DNA from: Nematostella vectensis
Taxonomy: Eukaryota > Cnidaria > Anthozoa > Actiniaria > Edwardsiidae
Length of the DNA: 64,000 nucleotides
Assembly (NCBI RefSeq): GCF_932526225.1
Contig: NC_064038.1
Span: 15,307,575-15,371,574 of the forward strand
Reading direction: 5' to 3'
The translations under genes were made by a program, and so were the position numbers. The notes beneath the pieces are model-generated. The model was not told the origin of the DNA and searched no databases. It saw only the letters and a list, made by a program, of their open reading frames with translations. The first letter of the stretch is position 1. Every line of letters starts with the position of its first letter. This document shows, piece by piece, positions 1 to 10,807 of the stretch.

Positions 1-2
1 AC

Positions 3-422
3 TGCAGACAAAAGAACGCGTGCTTCCTTGACGGAAACTGCCTCCAATCATCTGTTATCTACCAAGCTACTGTAACAAGAATGGACAACAACACCTCCGA
101 AACCTACGTAGGACTAACCGAGAACGAATTCAAGACAAGATAAAGAAACCACACCGCCTCATTCCGACACGCTAAACACAGAAACTCGACCGAACTAAGC
201 AAGTACATATGGAGCCTTAAAGACAACGACATAGAACACTTTATTTCATTGAAAATCCTGTCATCTCACTCCACCTACAACAGCTCTAGCAAAAGATGTA
301 ATCTCTGCCTCAAAGAAAAACTTATCATTATCCGCCAACCCAAGCTATCAACTTTAAACAAGCGTAACGAGCTAGTGTCTTCGTGCCGCCACAGGAACAA
401 AGCCTTGTTATGCAACAGCTGA
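3..422 (+). pseudogene. Penelope-like element GIY-YIG endonuclease domain, C-terminal remnant
   Basis: Frame 3 reads through from the window edge to a TGA at 420-422, apart from an in-frame TAA at 141-143. Visible motifs are a cysteine pair near the start (CFLDGNCLQ), the endonuclease segment TYVGLTENEFKTR, and a C-terminal block with CNLCLKEKL and LNKRNELVSSCRHRNK. These match the layout of Penelope-like GIY-YIG domains, in which this nuclease is thought to nick the target DNA for priming. The TAA falls just after FKTR, inside the domain. The reverse transcriptase would lie upstream of the window. The copy is clearly dead, although the rest of the frame is well preserved. Confidence 0.8.
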
Positions 423-528
423 ACTATTCAACTTTATCATAATAGCCATTAAAATTTCGCGCCCTATTTTTATGTTAATTTTATACATAGATAGTATATA
501 AGTGATGGTAGTAATATATTCTTAATAA

Positions 529-571
529 ATCTCCTGATGAGTGGGCAACCACGAAACAGGCTTGTAGAGAT
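529..571 (+). ncRNA. Type I hammerhead self-cleaving ribozyme
   Basis: All core elements are present in order. Stem I 5' strand TCTC is 530-533 and CTGATGA is 534-540. Stem II GTGG/CCAC is 541-544 with 549-552, closed by a GCAA tetraloop. GAA is 553-555. A three-pair stem III ACA/TGT is 556-558 with 563-565, with loop GGCT. A at 566 is the cleavage nucleotide. Stem I closes with GAGA at 567-570, and A529-T571 can extend it. The very short stem III is typical of Penelope-like and other retroelement hammerheads, which often act as dimers. No core base is mutated. Confidence 0.88.
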
Positions 572-795
572 GAAACTAGTACCTGGTCTTACCTCCTGAT
601 GATAAACCTTGTGCTAGAATACACGTAAGGTTGCTTTACATCTCGAAGAGCTCTAAGAAATATCCCACCTTTCCATTTTGTAACTCCATATATATATTTT
701 TTTTGTCATCCCCATTCTTGCCATTCCACGCCATCATATATGTTCCACATTTTCCTCCCTTCCAGATTATCTATCCACCTAACAACCCCCCCCCC

Positions 796-830
796 ACCAC
801 CACCACCACCACCACCACCACCACCACCCA
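796..830 (+). repeat. (CAC)n microsatellite
   Basis: About eleven CAC triplets follow a C-run and lead into a CCCA-rich tail. The rest of 606-1366 is AT-rich with homopolymer runs, and I see no gene in it. Confidence 0.9.
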
Positions 831-1366
831 CCCACCCCAGGTGCTTTGGTACAAATACACGCCTTCAACCGAAAACTGCAAATCCTTTTTCCATGCATCT
901 CTGAGTGCACCTCCCCCCTTCAACAAATCCTGGCTACTTGCTCAATTGTCAATTTCATTCATTATTAAGGTTGCCTACTCCTTTGTGAACGAGAGCGCTG
1001 TCATGGTAACAAAGAAGCAGGTTGGCGAGATTCGGGTTACAGGTAAAAATAAGTGAATTTATTCTAATTAATTTTATCAATCGTTCCCCACCAATTCCAT
1101 ATTTGTTCTTAGTTGCTTGTCTACAAAATCTCACTTTTGGGGATGGCCTTCAAGAATGGTTTCAAATCGGCTGGAAAATAGGTTTCTTCAGAAAGCTTTA
1201 TAAAGGTAAAAATATTAACAATTTCAAAGAAAAAATATATGCTTTCAGCCCTGTTTATATTCCTGTGGTCCTAGCATTTATTTTTTTAAAACTTTGTCCT
1301 GTATTTGGGGACGTACAAGAACCGCAGTTGACGCTGCCTCCATCTTCATTGACAGTGCTTATACAC

Positions 1367-1806
1367 TAAAGGCTTGTCTACACGGGCAAATTTTACTTGA
1401 CAAGCTTTACTTGACAATGTCTAGTCGTACGTGTAGACGTGCTGTTCACACGAGCAACTTTTACTTGAGAAGTTTTCCGTGCGATGAGCCGGTAATGCCT
1501 TTAAACAGCGGCGATAAAAAAAAAAAAACAAAGCTTGCCAACACAAAATGGTGCCTCTGACGAAGAGACAGACCGTGGCAGCAACAACAGCAATAGCAGA
1601 TTTTTTAATAGCCCACAAGCATAGGAAAAGGGGGCCTTTCAACGGATAAACTTTTTCATGTAAAACTTGTTGAGCGTCTACACGATCAACCTTGTGCACT
1701 TGGGAAGTAAACTTGTCAAGTAAAAGCAAACACGCCTGCTTTTGTAAAAGTGATTTTGTCGAGTAAAAACTTGCCAAGTTAAAATCGGCCGTGTTGACGG
1801 CCCTTA
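1367..1806. mobile_element. MITE-like element with long imperfect inverted repeats
   Basis: The left end reads TAAAGGCTTGTCTACACGGG. The reverse complement of the right end reads TTAAGGGCCGTCAACACGGC, and the match continues inward for about 40 bases (TTTTACTTGACAAG against TTTTAACTTGGCAAG). Further inverted matches lie inside (CGTGTAGACG near 1430, CGTCTACACG near 1675). There is no coding capacity. TAA/TTAA at the ends hints at a TTAA-type insertion preference, but the flanks are too worn to prove it. Confidence 0.7.
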
Positions 1807-2025
1807 ATCAAGACTCAACATGATTGTAAACTTTGTGGAGCAGTCCGTATCTGCACACTGACTAGAAAACTTAGTAATATTTGAAGCGGATTTGATCATG
1901 TCTCTCAATGTCAGTTTGCGCCATAGAAATGATCATGTTTGTGGCAAAGGTAGGGCCTGTTGCACTCTAGCAGCAGAAGCTTAACCCCCCCCCCCTCATC
2001 CTAAAATCCAATTTGGTTTCTTAAG

Positions 2026-2282
2026 GGCCCTACGCATATATTTCTGAACCTGTTGAAAGCCGACTTGAGAGCCCGATCCTGGAATGGAAGCCTTTTCATC
2101 GTGTCTCTGGCCTATGCGTCCGATTCAGTTATCTCATGCCACAAATCGAGGGCTCGTCAGAGATACAATTATATCTTAATTCTACTACGATCCAGCCCCG
2201 GTTATTATGGAAGCTCAGTGGTTACCATGGTATTGAGTGGTTACCAGGAAGTGTACCATTGGATGCGGAACAGGATACAAAG
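2026..2282 (+). CDS. MAM/LDLa/F5-8C multidomain gene, exon A (MAM domain 1, middle)
   Basis: This is the first of eleven exons that join in frame across 2026-24700. The model encodes part of a MAM domain, three LDL-receptor class A modules, two more MAM domains and the start of an F5/8C (discoidin) domain. That combination is typical of secreted or membrane-anchored adhesion or receptor proteins of animals. Exon A opens after TTCTTAAG in phase 1 and ends AAG/GTATTT in phase 0. It reads PYAYISEP near the start and LWKLSGYHG later, matching the central MAM strands. The N-terminal part of this MAM domain was not found and may lie upstream of the window. No start or stop codon of the gene is inside the window. 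Confidence 0.8.
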
Positions 2283-2491
2283 GTATTTTGAAGACAGGTT
2301 AAATAAGTTTATTAAAGACCTGTTAGATAAGTAAATTTTCGTTTGAGTGTGGTTCTTAAGCCATTGAGAAAAAAATCATGGCAGCATTAAAAATGCAATA
2401 AGCTTTGTTTTTTTTCATAATAATAGCACTCAACTTGTTTCAATGGTGACTTATATCAGTGGCCAAGTGTTTTCAATTGTCACGTGTTTAG

Positions 2492-2600
2492 GTAGAGTTC
2501 CTGGGTGTCTCATCAACTAATGGATCAGTTGCTATAGCGATAGACGACATCATGATCACAACAGAGAATTGCACCACAAGCCCAGAGTATGCTGCGCCTG
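2492..2600 (+). CDS. Exon B (end of MAM domain 1)
   Basis: The exon is bounded by TTTAG and GTAAGT. It reads VEFLGVSSTNGSVAIAIDD and then ENC, the classic MAM C-terminal strand with the DD turn and the final cysteine. It enters in phase 0 from exon A and leaves in phase 1. Confidence 0.85.
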
Positions 2601-2680
2601 GTAAGTATCAACATCGTCATCATCATCACATCGTCGTCATCATCAACTTCGTCATCATCATTATCATCATCATATAGTAT
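2601..2680 (+). repeat. Degenerate (CAT)n / (CGTCAT)n tract
   Basis: Imperfect ATC/CGT triplets run directly downstream of the exon B donor site. Confidence 0.7.
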
Positions 2681-2939
2681 CTCTCTTTCTCTTCCCTAGA
2701 TTTGACTTGTTGGATGTATGTGGAACAACTAGAAGCTTGAGTTCCTCAAGCATTAGGGGTTTCAATGTAAAGTGCTTATAGCGTGGTTGATACTGCATAA
2801 TAAGCGCTCTATATAAATATCAGATATTTTGAACATAACCACCATCATGATCAGCATCTTCTCCCAAAGAAGAAATACCCAAAATATTGCGCTGTACATG
2901 ACATAATAACGCATTTAATCAAAAACATACTCTGGTCCC

Positions 2940-3015
2940 AGAGCATCGAGCGTCTCTCTATTCAGTGGCCAGCGAGGTTGAGACGAGGCACTGGCCTCTC
3001 AAAGCGCTATTTCGA
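2940..3015. repeat. Dispersed repeat, left copy of an inverted pair
   Basis: GTCTCTCTATTCAGTGGCC, CAGCGAGGTTGAGACGAGG and CTGGCCTCTC occur here in order. The same blocks occur reverse-complemented at about 6920-7010, with one extra small duplication there. The pair could be ends of one 4-kb element or two copies of a short element. The interval 3016-4980 between the repeats holds only short open frames that I do not recognise. Confidence 0.6.
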
Positions 3016-4984
3016 CTTCCGCCTCACTTCCATGTTAACGTTTTGTGATTAGCATGTCTCAGTTTCTCGTGGTGCTACCTTGGATGTAAACATCTCTTCG
3101 CTCGGGAATCGAATTCACGAGTATGAAAAGCGCATGAACACCCGATTTAAAAACAACAACATTCATCTGAATACCAATGGGATCATTACTGTAGAGTTAG
3201 TGACAAGAATATGCCCATAGGAGGTGGGGAATACAACATTTTCTCGGGAAAGCGCTTCAAGGAGGAGAAAATATCGGATTAGCTCGCAGTTATCCTCGGA
3301 ACGAGTCTATCAAAGAACTCAGTACAATCGCTTGCTTGGGGTAGTTGAATCCAATATCGTTGAGACGAGAGCAAACGCCGGGAATAAGCTCGGAAAATCA
3401 GCGATTTCCCGTAGCCAGTCGGCAGCACAGAGAACATCTCGCCGCTTGATTAACTCGTAAAGAGACTCCTCTTGAACAAACTTTACATTTTTTAATACGG
3501 GTAAATTTTGTAACTACTTCGAACTGAGCACTATTAAAATTACGATCAAAATAATCTATCGCTCGTCTACTTCGTTCGTTTAGATGTTTGTTATTGCGAA
3601 CAATAAGATTTAAAAACCGGTTTTGACATTTTGAACCCGAAATACCCGAAGCGAAAATACAATAGTAACCTATTCTATAATGCATCCATTGTCGCATCGT
3701 ATTAAGATTGGGGATAAATTTGGCTCCCGGCAACCGTGCACTATGTGCACTCCCACTGACTTAACACATGTCGATGGGTTCCCTACTTCCCAAACCTTAA
3801 TATCTTTAACAGGGAATCCATCGACGCCAGTAAGTGCATTAAGCGCATTCATGACAACGCTTTATCATACTCATCCAACCTTTTTAATATTCTAATCTTT
3901 TCTTCTCCCCAAACCCAAATTATTCGATCGGGTCGTCGTTACTCGGGAAGACGTTTTCCAGAATTGCCTGCAGGGAACGAATACAAAAACGTTTGGGTTA
4001 ATATCCTGCCACTCCTGAATAGGGCCTTTATTGACATTTGCAAGAGCAACCTCACATAATGCTCAACTCCGCGAACAGGACAGATACGTCTGCGCGCGTC
4101 TTATCCCAAACATATCTGAAAGTGTCTCCTCGCGCCAGGGTAGAGGAGAATCAAATTCCTTCAAAACAACCAGTGAGCAATCTCGTTCTTAGGATCTCCT
4201 TTAAGAGTTGTCCTACAGCAAAACTGCCAGAATCTCTAAAATTCAATTTATCGACATCAACCATCACTTCCCCTTTTTTCTACCCGTGTCGCCAGGTCAA
4301 CCAACTGGTCGTTTCCTGTCACCCCCCTGCGGGTCGGTACAGGGTTTCCTTTACATTCACCCCAAAAAGTCTTATTTGAAGATACTGCCATATCAACAAA
4401 ACAGTATCCTTCTCCCAAAACTACAACCTCTTCTAAAGCGAAATAAACAAAGAAAGAACAATACCTCACTACTTGTGAAACCCCGTACAGACCCACAGAG
4501 GAGGACAGTTTTGACCCAGTACAACTGAGGGGCTGTTAAGGTAGCCTGTTTCAAAACTGTCGCCCCCCTCTGGGACCTAGAGGAAGTACACAAGTACATA
4601 GACATAGACTAAAATGAGATAATAAGGCTTGAGCTCATGCTTAATTATGTTGATTACATGCCATGTATTATCAATTCCACTCAATTCGTGTTATCCTTAT
4701 TGCTTTGGGTGTAACCGCTCCTTAAAACTTTTTATGACACCTTGCCGCCCTTGGCATTACTGGCTCTTTATTCGTCAAAAGAGCAATCAACTGGTTAGCG
4801 TCGAGTTTCACATCATGATATTTCTTTCGGACAAACATGGGATCCCTATGGCATCGCATCGCAGCTGAGAAGGAGCTCAGTACGGATTCTTATTTCCCGT
4901 ACATGAAATAGCTTGCATTAAGTTCTGCTCCTGTCCTGTCCCATCTCCATGTTGGTCGGTTACACGCTTCATACAAAGAATTTG

Positions 4985-6250
4985 CTTGACACGCACTTGT
5001 CCCCGCCCTTGTATACCAGGTTTCATAAATTCACATGACAAACTCTTGCGCCGGCTTTGATGCATATAAAATAATTACATTTCCCGACGATCCTTCGTTC
5101 CGCTTTAATAGTTAAGAATCCTAAACTCGTTACACGTAATTCACATTACAAACTCTTGCTCCGCCGCACTATAAAGACTCGCGTGACAAACTTTTGTTCC
5201 GATCATACTGTACATAAACTCTTGCCTCTGCCTCATTATATATAAACTTGCGTGACGAACTCTTGCCCCCGATATACTATAGTCTTGCGTGACGAACTCT
5301 CGTCCCCACTTATACATAGTCTCGCGTGACGAACCCTCGCCCCCGCTTGTAAATAAAATCGCGTGACGAAGTGTCGTCCCCGCCTTTACATTAACTCGCG
5401 TGACGAACTCTCGTCCCCGCCTGTGAATCAAATCGCGTGACGAACCCTCGTCCCCGCCTGTACATAGCCTTGCGTGACGATCTTTCGTCCCCGCCTGTAC
5501 ATAGCCTTGCGTGACGATCTTTCGTCCCCGCCTGTACATAGCATTGCGTGACGAACTCTCGTCCCCGCCTGTACATAGCCCTGCGTGACGAACTCTCGTA
5601 CCCGCCTGTACATAGCCTTGCGTGACAAATTCTCGTCCTCGCCTGTACATAGCCTCGCGTGACAAACTCTCGTCCCCACCTGTACATAGCCTCGCGTGAC
5701 GAACTTTCGTCCCCGCCTGAACATAGCCTCGCGTGACGAACTCTCGTACCCGCCTGTACATAGACTCGCGTGACGAACTCTCGTCCCCGCCTGTACATAG
5801 CCTCGCGTGACGAACTCTTGTCCCCGCCTGTACATAGACTCGCGTGACGGACTTTTGTCCTGCCTGTACATAGACTCGCATGACGAACTCTCGTCCCCGC
5901 CTGTACATAGCCTCGCGTGACGAACTCTCCTCCCCACCTGTACATAGACTCGCGTGACGAACTCTTGTCCTGCCTGTACATAGACTCGCATGACGAACTC
6001 TCGTCCCCGCCTGTACATAGACTCGCGTGACGAACTCTTGTCCCCGCCTTTACATAGACTCACGTGACGAATTCTTGTCCCGCCTGTACATAGACTCGCG
6101 TGACGAACTCTTGTCCTGCCTGTACATAGGCTTACGTGACGAACTCTCGTCCCTTCCATACAATACATAGATTTACGAAGCAAAATTCTTGTCTCCGCAT
6201 TGGTGTGTTCACAAAGGCTTGCAACACGAGCTGTCGTCCATGGTTTCCGT
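4985..6250. repeat. 37-bp minisatellite array
   Basis: A tandem repeat whose core reads CGCGTGACGAACTCTCGT followed by CCCCGCCTGTACATAG. It is regular from about 5280 to 6170 and decays at both edges, giving about 25-30 units. The period is 37, not a multiple of three, and most units lack minus-strand stops. Long minus-strand open frames therefore appear in all three frames, each cycling the same 37 codons. These are artefacts, not proteins. Confidence 0.93.
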
Positions 6251-6919
6251 GCACCTGGTCTAATAATAAAGTATAATACGACAACTAAACTAGCCCTCAG
6301 ACACAAAAAGAAAGAAATATTGATGCTCGTGATACACTTGTCATATAAACATTTACAGGAGAAAATTAATATCGAAGGAGGCACGATTAAGTACACACGG
6401 CCCCATAATGAGATAACCGTGTTTGAAAATTTCTAAAAAGACAAACGCAGAACGAAGAAAAGAGAAACCAACTTATATCACCTCCAAATCCTTCGGTTAT
6501 TCTTACGACCTAGGCCTTTGGCCGCCTTGCGGCGGGTGGTCTTGTTTCTTCTCCTGTCCGAGCACATGGGCTACTGGCTCATCTCCCGGAAGAACATCAA
6601 CATCAGCTACCGTTACTAGATATTAGACTTCAGCCATCTAAATGAAACAGTATTCATAGAAACAAGAAAATGATGATGGTAGACGAGTTAAAACAAAATT
6701 AATAGAAACGGTACAACAACGATATAAATTGTGAGCAGGCCAAGCATTTACCGTTCACCTCGCTGCAGTTGAGCAATTCGATAATTTATTCATATCCACT
6801 AATCTTAAATACTCTGCTCTTATGTATTCAGCGTAAATAGAAAACTGTCAGAATTTCTTGGTTTCCATGACCACACATCAATTGGCCAATTAGCGACCAA
6901 GTTCAGATTCTGAACCTAG

Positions 6920-7010
6920 CAAAAGTCGAAATTGCTCTTCGAGAGGCCAGAGCCTCGTCTCAACCTCGCTGGCCACTAAATAGCCACTAAATAGAGAGAC
7001 GCACGAGGCT
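6920..7010. repeat. Dispersed repeat, right copy of an inverted pair
   Basis: Reverse complement of the 2940-3015 repeat. It has a local duplication (GCCACTAAATA twice) at 6972-6995. The stretch 6251-6919 carries no recognisable gene. Confidence 0.6.
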
Positions 7011-7178
7011 CCGTCCTTTGGAGAGAGAATGGGCGCTGCGACGGTTATTGGTGTAAATAAACTTTGCTCTAAAAAAATTCGGAGGCATGTTGCGTAGTTA
7101 GTTCCGTAAAGTTGTGTACGTGAATTAAGCTATTCAGTAATCCTTTTACACGAACTCCTGTACTCTCAATTGTTCTAG

Positions 7179-7400
7179 GTTACAAGTGTGCGTCATACGA
7201 GTTTCAATGCGCCAGCGGTCATTGTATCAGCGGCAGCTCTCGCTGTGATAGTGATTATAACTGCATGGATCGTTCTGACGAGGATGGGTGCAAATGCTTC
7301 ACCAATGAACTTACTTGTTCTTCCGGGCGATGTATCCCGTCAATCAATTTATGTGACGGTGTCAAAGATTGCGAGCACGGTCTCGATGAGCTCAGATGCG
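7179..7400 (+). CDS. Exon C (two LDL-receptor class A modules)
   Basis: The exon is bounded by TTCTAG and GTGAGC, and both ends are phase 1. The first module reads FQCASGHCISGSSRCD and ends MDRSDEDGC. The second reads LTCSSGRCIPSINLCDG and ends HGLDELRC. The six-cysteine spacing and the acidic DxSDE-type calcium site are complete in the first module. The second has HGLDE in place of the usual DxSDE. Confidence 0.92.
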
Positions 7401-7754
7401 GTGAGCTCATTTCAAGTTACCTTGTACTTAAAGCATTCTTTGCCCTTCTGTTCGTTTGTTTAATCCCTTGTTAGGACATTAAATACCATATTTGGGAGTC
7501 CGATTCAATCATGTTTTCGCTTTTTTATAGCTTTAAAAGTGTGCACGTCGATAATTTTCACGTTATATCGCATTAGTATTTGATGCGTTTTTGTTTTTAG
7601 TCCTGCTGCCAGACCAAAGAACCCTGCACTTCCGTCCATACGACGTTTCTTTGTGGATTCTAAATAAGGAGATGGTCCCTAACAATATTCCGATTGATGT
7701 CCATTTGACATCATTGGGTATCACAAGTTAAAACGAAAAATTGGATATACCTAA

Positions 7755-7922
7755 AAAACCACAGGGTACCCAAAACGAAATATTTTAAAAATCGCGATAA
7801 ATTCGCTAAAAGGGTGAAAACCGTACCAAAGGCATTGAATCTGTTTAATACAACAAACAGAGTATCTAACCCCGCGAAAGTTGGGCCCCGGAAAACATAG
7901 AAAACCACAGGGTACCCAAAAC
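7755..7922. repeat. 22-bp exact direct repeat pair
   Basis: AAAACCACAGGGTACCCAAA (then AC) occurs at 7755-7776 and again at 7901-7922. The centre GGGTACCC is a palindrome. The function is unknown. Nothing else is recognisable in 7401-8284. Confidence 0.8.
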
Positions 7923-8284
7923 CAAATGTCGTTATAAATCCGCTTAAAGAACGACAAAACGACAAACCAAAGGGACGACCTTGTAAACCTCTATACTTGA
8001 ACGGGATTCAAAACATTTCTTCTTATAACAGTTAACAAGGATGGAAGGTATGGTTATGTTACCCGCTTAAATGTTTTACTTTGGATAATTCAGTAATGCT
8101 AACATCGATTTGTCACCAAAACACATTAATTTTTGTTGTTTTACAGGCGTATCTTCGCTATCAACTCCTTTCCTAGTATCAAAAGAACAGTTTCTTATAT
8201 ATTTATACCCAGAAATACCCCTAGAAAAGATATCGCTTTAATCCCTGACATCAGGACGAGTTGGTACTGTCTTCGTTAGCTCAT

Positions 8285-9068
8285 TCAACATTCATTCATG
8301 GCATTGCAATTGCAAAAAAGAGTGCAAGGTAACTTCAGGCGACTGCAACTGCATCTCTGGGTTCTGCATGGACTTGAACCTTCACAGTTACACTTGATAA
8401 GCTTTATTACCTCATCTGGAGCCAGGGGTACATCGACTGGGACGGTGACAGGTAGTAAAGATTCCTTGTGTACCCAAAGTTGACCGGATCGACAGATGGA
8501 GGTCCACTGCTAAGAGCCGCTTTCCAAACGCATGTCTGTAGCTGCGCACGCTTGACATTTTCTGTAAAGGCCTCCGTTGAAGGTGGTAGTGTCTCAATCT
8601 TCGAAGTGGAACTTGCTGTTTTTCAAACTTTGCCGCCCATACCCTGTACCGGAAGCCCGACATGCTTGTTTCTTTCATATCTTTGCTGTAGCAGGAGCCA
8701 ACGAACTGCGTTGCGTTGCCGATCACCTCTTGCATGGTTGCTTGAGGACATTCCATGGATCTAAGGGAGTCGGGAGCCGCTTTTAGGGTGCGCAAAACAG
8801 TGCCCTTTCCGATACCAAAATAAGCTGGAACCGTGTCACAGCCAGACAAAGCGTGTGCTACTAGTAAGGAAAGGATGATCTTGTTATTTTCTTGTACCGT
8901 TGCCTTGAAATCGACGATGGATCTTTGTTGTATGGGAGATGAAATAAACATCAGCGATGAAAGATCCTCACCAAGATAGTGGTAGAGGAGAAGGGCAAAC
9001 ACATCAGTATCATCAGCGATGACCACTGTGCATGACTGCGAATAATCACGTGCGTACTTGATAGCTTG
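8285..9068 (-). pseudogene. Multicopy-type gene, C-terminal exon (HALSGCDT block and Cys-rich tail)
   Basis: This is the last exon of a minus-strand gene that starts near 16480. It begins after TTCTACAG in frame. It contains VVIADDTDVFALLLYHYL and, about 60 residues on, AHALSGCDTVPAYFGIG. The conserved acidic residues recall PIN/FEN-type nuclease folds, but that is inference. After a frameshift, a cysteine-rich tail (IKCNCEG, CSCSRLKLPC, CNCNAMNEC) runs to a stop at 8285. I do not know a validated function. Such genes occur in many copies in invertebrate genomes, which suggests a transposon origin. Confidence 0.6.
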
Positions 9069-9194
9069 CTGTAGAAAAATAACATCAACTATTAGCATTA
9101 CCATCAGATAAAAGCGTAAACATTATTACCTAGTTAAGACGACACGGATTGTAGTTTTATGAAACTTAACTGTGTCTAACAAACTCGGATATAC

Positions 9195-9292
9195 CTGTAC
9201 GATGATGTTTTCAGCCTCTTCGTGTATGGTTGCCATATCATGCCTCGATATTGCCATTCCAAGGTGAATTTCAGTAGGTACACTATCACACC
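9195..9292 (-). pseudogene. Multicopy-type gene, small internal exon
   Basis: The exon runs from AAACAG to CAG/GTATAT on the minus strand. It enters in phase 1 and leaves in phase 0. It reads VPTEIHLGMAISRHDM and then EEAENIIVQ, and joins in frame with QAIKYARDY of the next exon. The intron to 9068 is 126 bp. The intron on its other side holds the Ngaro element. Confidence 0.6.
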
Positions 9293-9308
9293 CTGTTTAT
9301 TAAAGGCA

Positions 9309-9531
9309 ATAAAGGAAATATTTGTTTGCAAATAGAATTTTTATGCTTAATTTCGAGCACTGTTTAGTAGCATGTATGTTATGTAATATTATTGGTGGTC
9401 GCGTGTCAGCACCATGTCTGTTGTTAGGAGGACAAAGAGGGGGGTCAATTAATTGTGCATTATCTCATACACGTGACCGTTTAGCAAGGATCACTTGGCT
9501 TCTGTAACTCGTTGAGAACAGAAGTGTTTTT
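9309..9531 (+). repeat. Ngaro A1 terminal repeat
   Basis: The block runs from ATAAAGGAAATA to GAAGTGTTTTT. It is matched by A2 at 14039-14261 with only a handful of substitutions. Confidence 0.9.
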
Positions 9532-9695
9532 TGAGTGTGCCACCATATTCGGAGGTAAGTTGACCTTGTATTATCATTCTCTGTTCGAATTGCGATCAAG
9601 TTATAGGTGATTCGAACTTTCATATTTCTGATTTGTCAGAAATTTCGTTTGTTCGGTCTGTTTAGGCATTACTCGCGGCGCATCTCAGCACGCAC

Positions 9696-10297
9696 GTGGC
9701 GGCTGAGTATTGTTTAGTCATGACCCCTAAGGTCCTTATTTTAGGTCATTCCTTCGTTCGGCGTTTAAAAAGTGATATTTCTTTGCGTTTTGATCATCGG
9801 GTAAGCAAGGATTTTAAACTACGTGGCACCGCGATGGTTTGCTTGCACGGCGTTTGCGGGCGGACCGTGAGCAAACTTCGCAGCTACGATCTGCATGTAG
9901 TCAGGAGTTTCAGTCCTGATGTGGTCATAATGGAAATCGGAACCAATGACCTTACTTTTTTAAGTCCCGAGGGGTGGGCTCAGCTATAGAAGAGCTCGTG
10001 CAGATACTTTTGGATGAATATGAAGTGCGGGTCGTTTGTGTGTGTCATGTCATTTTGCGTGGCCTGTCACACCGCGACCATGGTATTTTCTTTCAGCGCG
10101 CTGATATTCTAAGCCATTATTTCGCTGTGGTACTGGGATTATTTCCTAATGTTTATTTTTGCTGGTTTCATCGCCCATTTTCACATCCTTCGAAGGATTT
10201 TTACGCGGCTGATGGCGTGCATGTAAATCACGCCGGGCAGTATTTGCTTTACCGCAGTTACAGAGGCGCCATTTTAAAAGCATTGTCTTTCCTTTAA
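9696..10297 (+). pseudogene. SGNH/GDSL hydrolase-like protein of the Ngaro element
   Basis: The N-terminal block VLILGHSFVRRL carries the serine (GHS) of the SGNH family. VVIMEIGTNDLTFL is the GxND block with the catalytic-site asparagine. The C-terminal block FYAADGVHVNHAGQYLLYRS carries the D..H pair. Many Ngaro elements encode such an esterase-like domain of unknown role. A single frameshift near 9980 splits the frame, so the start and end segments lie in different frames. Length (about 200 residues) is normal for the domain. Confidence 0.8.
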
Positions 10298-10807
10298 GCT
10301 TATATTTCCGGTACCGCTTTAGCGTATACTCAAAGTAATATTTTACTAGTCCTGGACAAGTTTTTGGTTAATTGCCGATAGGCAGTCACCAAACCTTTAT
10401 TAACCGTTGTGTGCATGGAGCGTTTGTTTTGCTTCATTTTTGTTCACGGGATGATCCGGCGGGCCGTTAGGCCATTTCGCCGGCGCTAGCCCGCTGGTTT
10501 TTGAGGAGGTGTTTCTTTGTTTGATATAGACTCACCTTCCGTTTTAGGGTGTTTTATCCACCTTGTTTATACAAATTCGTCCCCGTGCAACACATTTCTT
10601 ATGTGGCAATTTAGGGGAGTCAATGCGTCGACCTTGCGTCTGACAGACTTTCTCTTTGCCAAATTTTCTGTTACAGTTGTTGGTCCAGGACTGGTAAAAT
10701 ATGCTTTGTGGAATTGAGTAACAATTTTCCTTTGAGTTGTTTTATTATTATTTGTTTCTCACTCCACATTAATTGCATTTTCTTTCTTTTTATTTGGATT
10801 TATTGCA

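Larger units (their letters stand above)
1..605 (+). mobile_element. Penelope-like retroelement, 3' end fragment
   Basis: The window opens inside the C-terminal coding region of a Penelope-like element (GIY-YIG part, to 422). An A/T-rich tail follows, and then a hammerhead ribozyme at 529-571. GIY-YIG endonucleases and hammerhead motifs in the terminal repeats are both known hallmarks of Penelope-like elements. A second CTGATGA heptamer lies at 596-602 without the rest of a ribozyme core. The 3' limit is a guess based on where the ribozyme-like sequence ends. Confidence 0.75.

Noticed and set aside
596-602. A second CTGATGA that might start another hammerhead
   Set aside because: No stem II or GAAA follows, so the core is incomplete.
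5141-6396. Long minus-strand open frames of 196, 255 and 322 codons rich in MYRRGREFVT-like units
   Set aside because: They are three frames of one 37-bp tandem repeat. The repeat alone explains their length.
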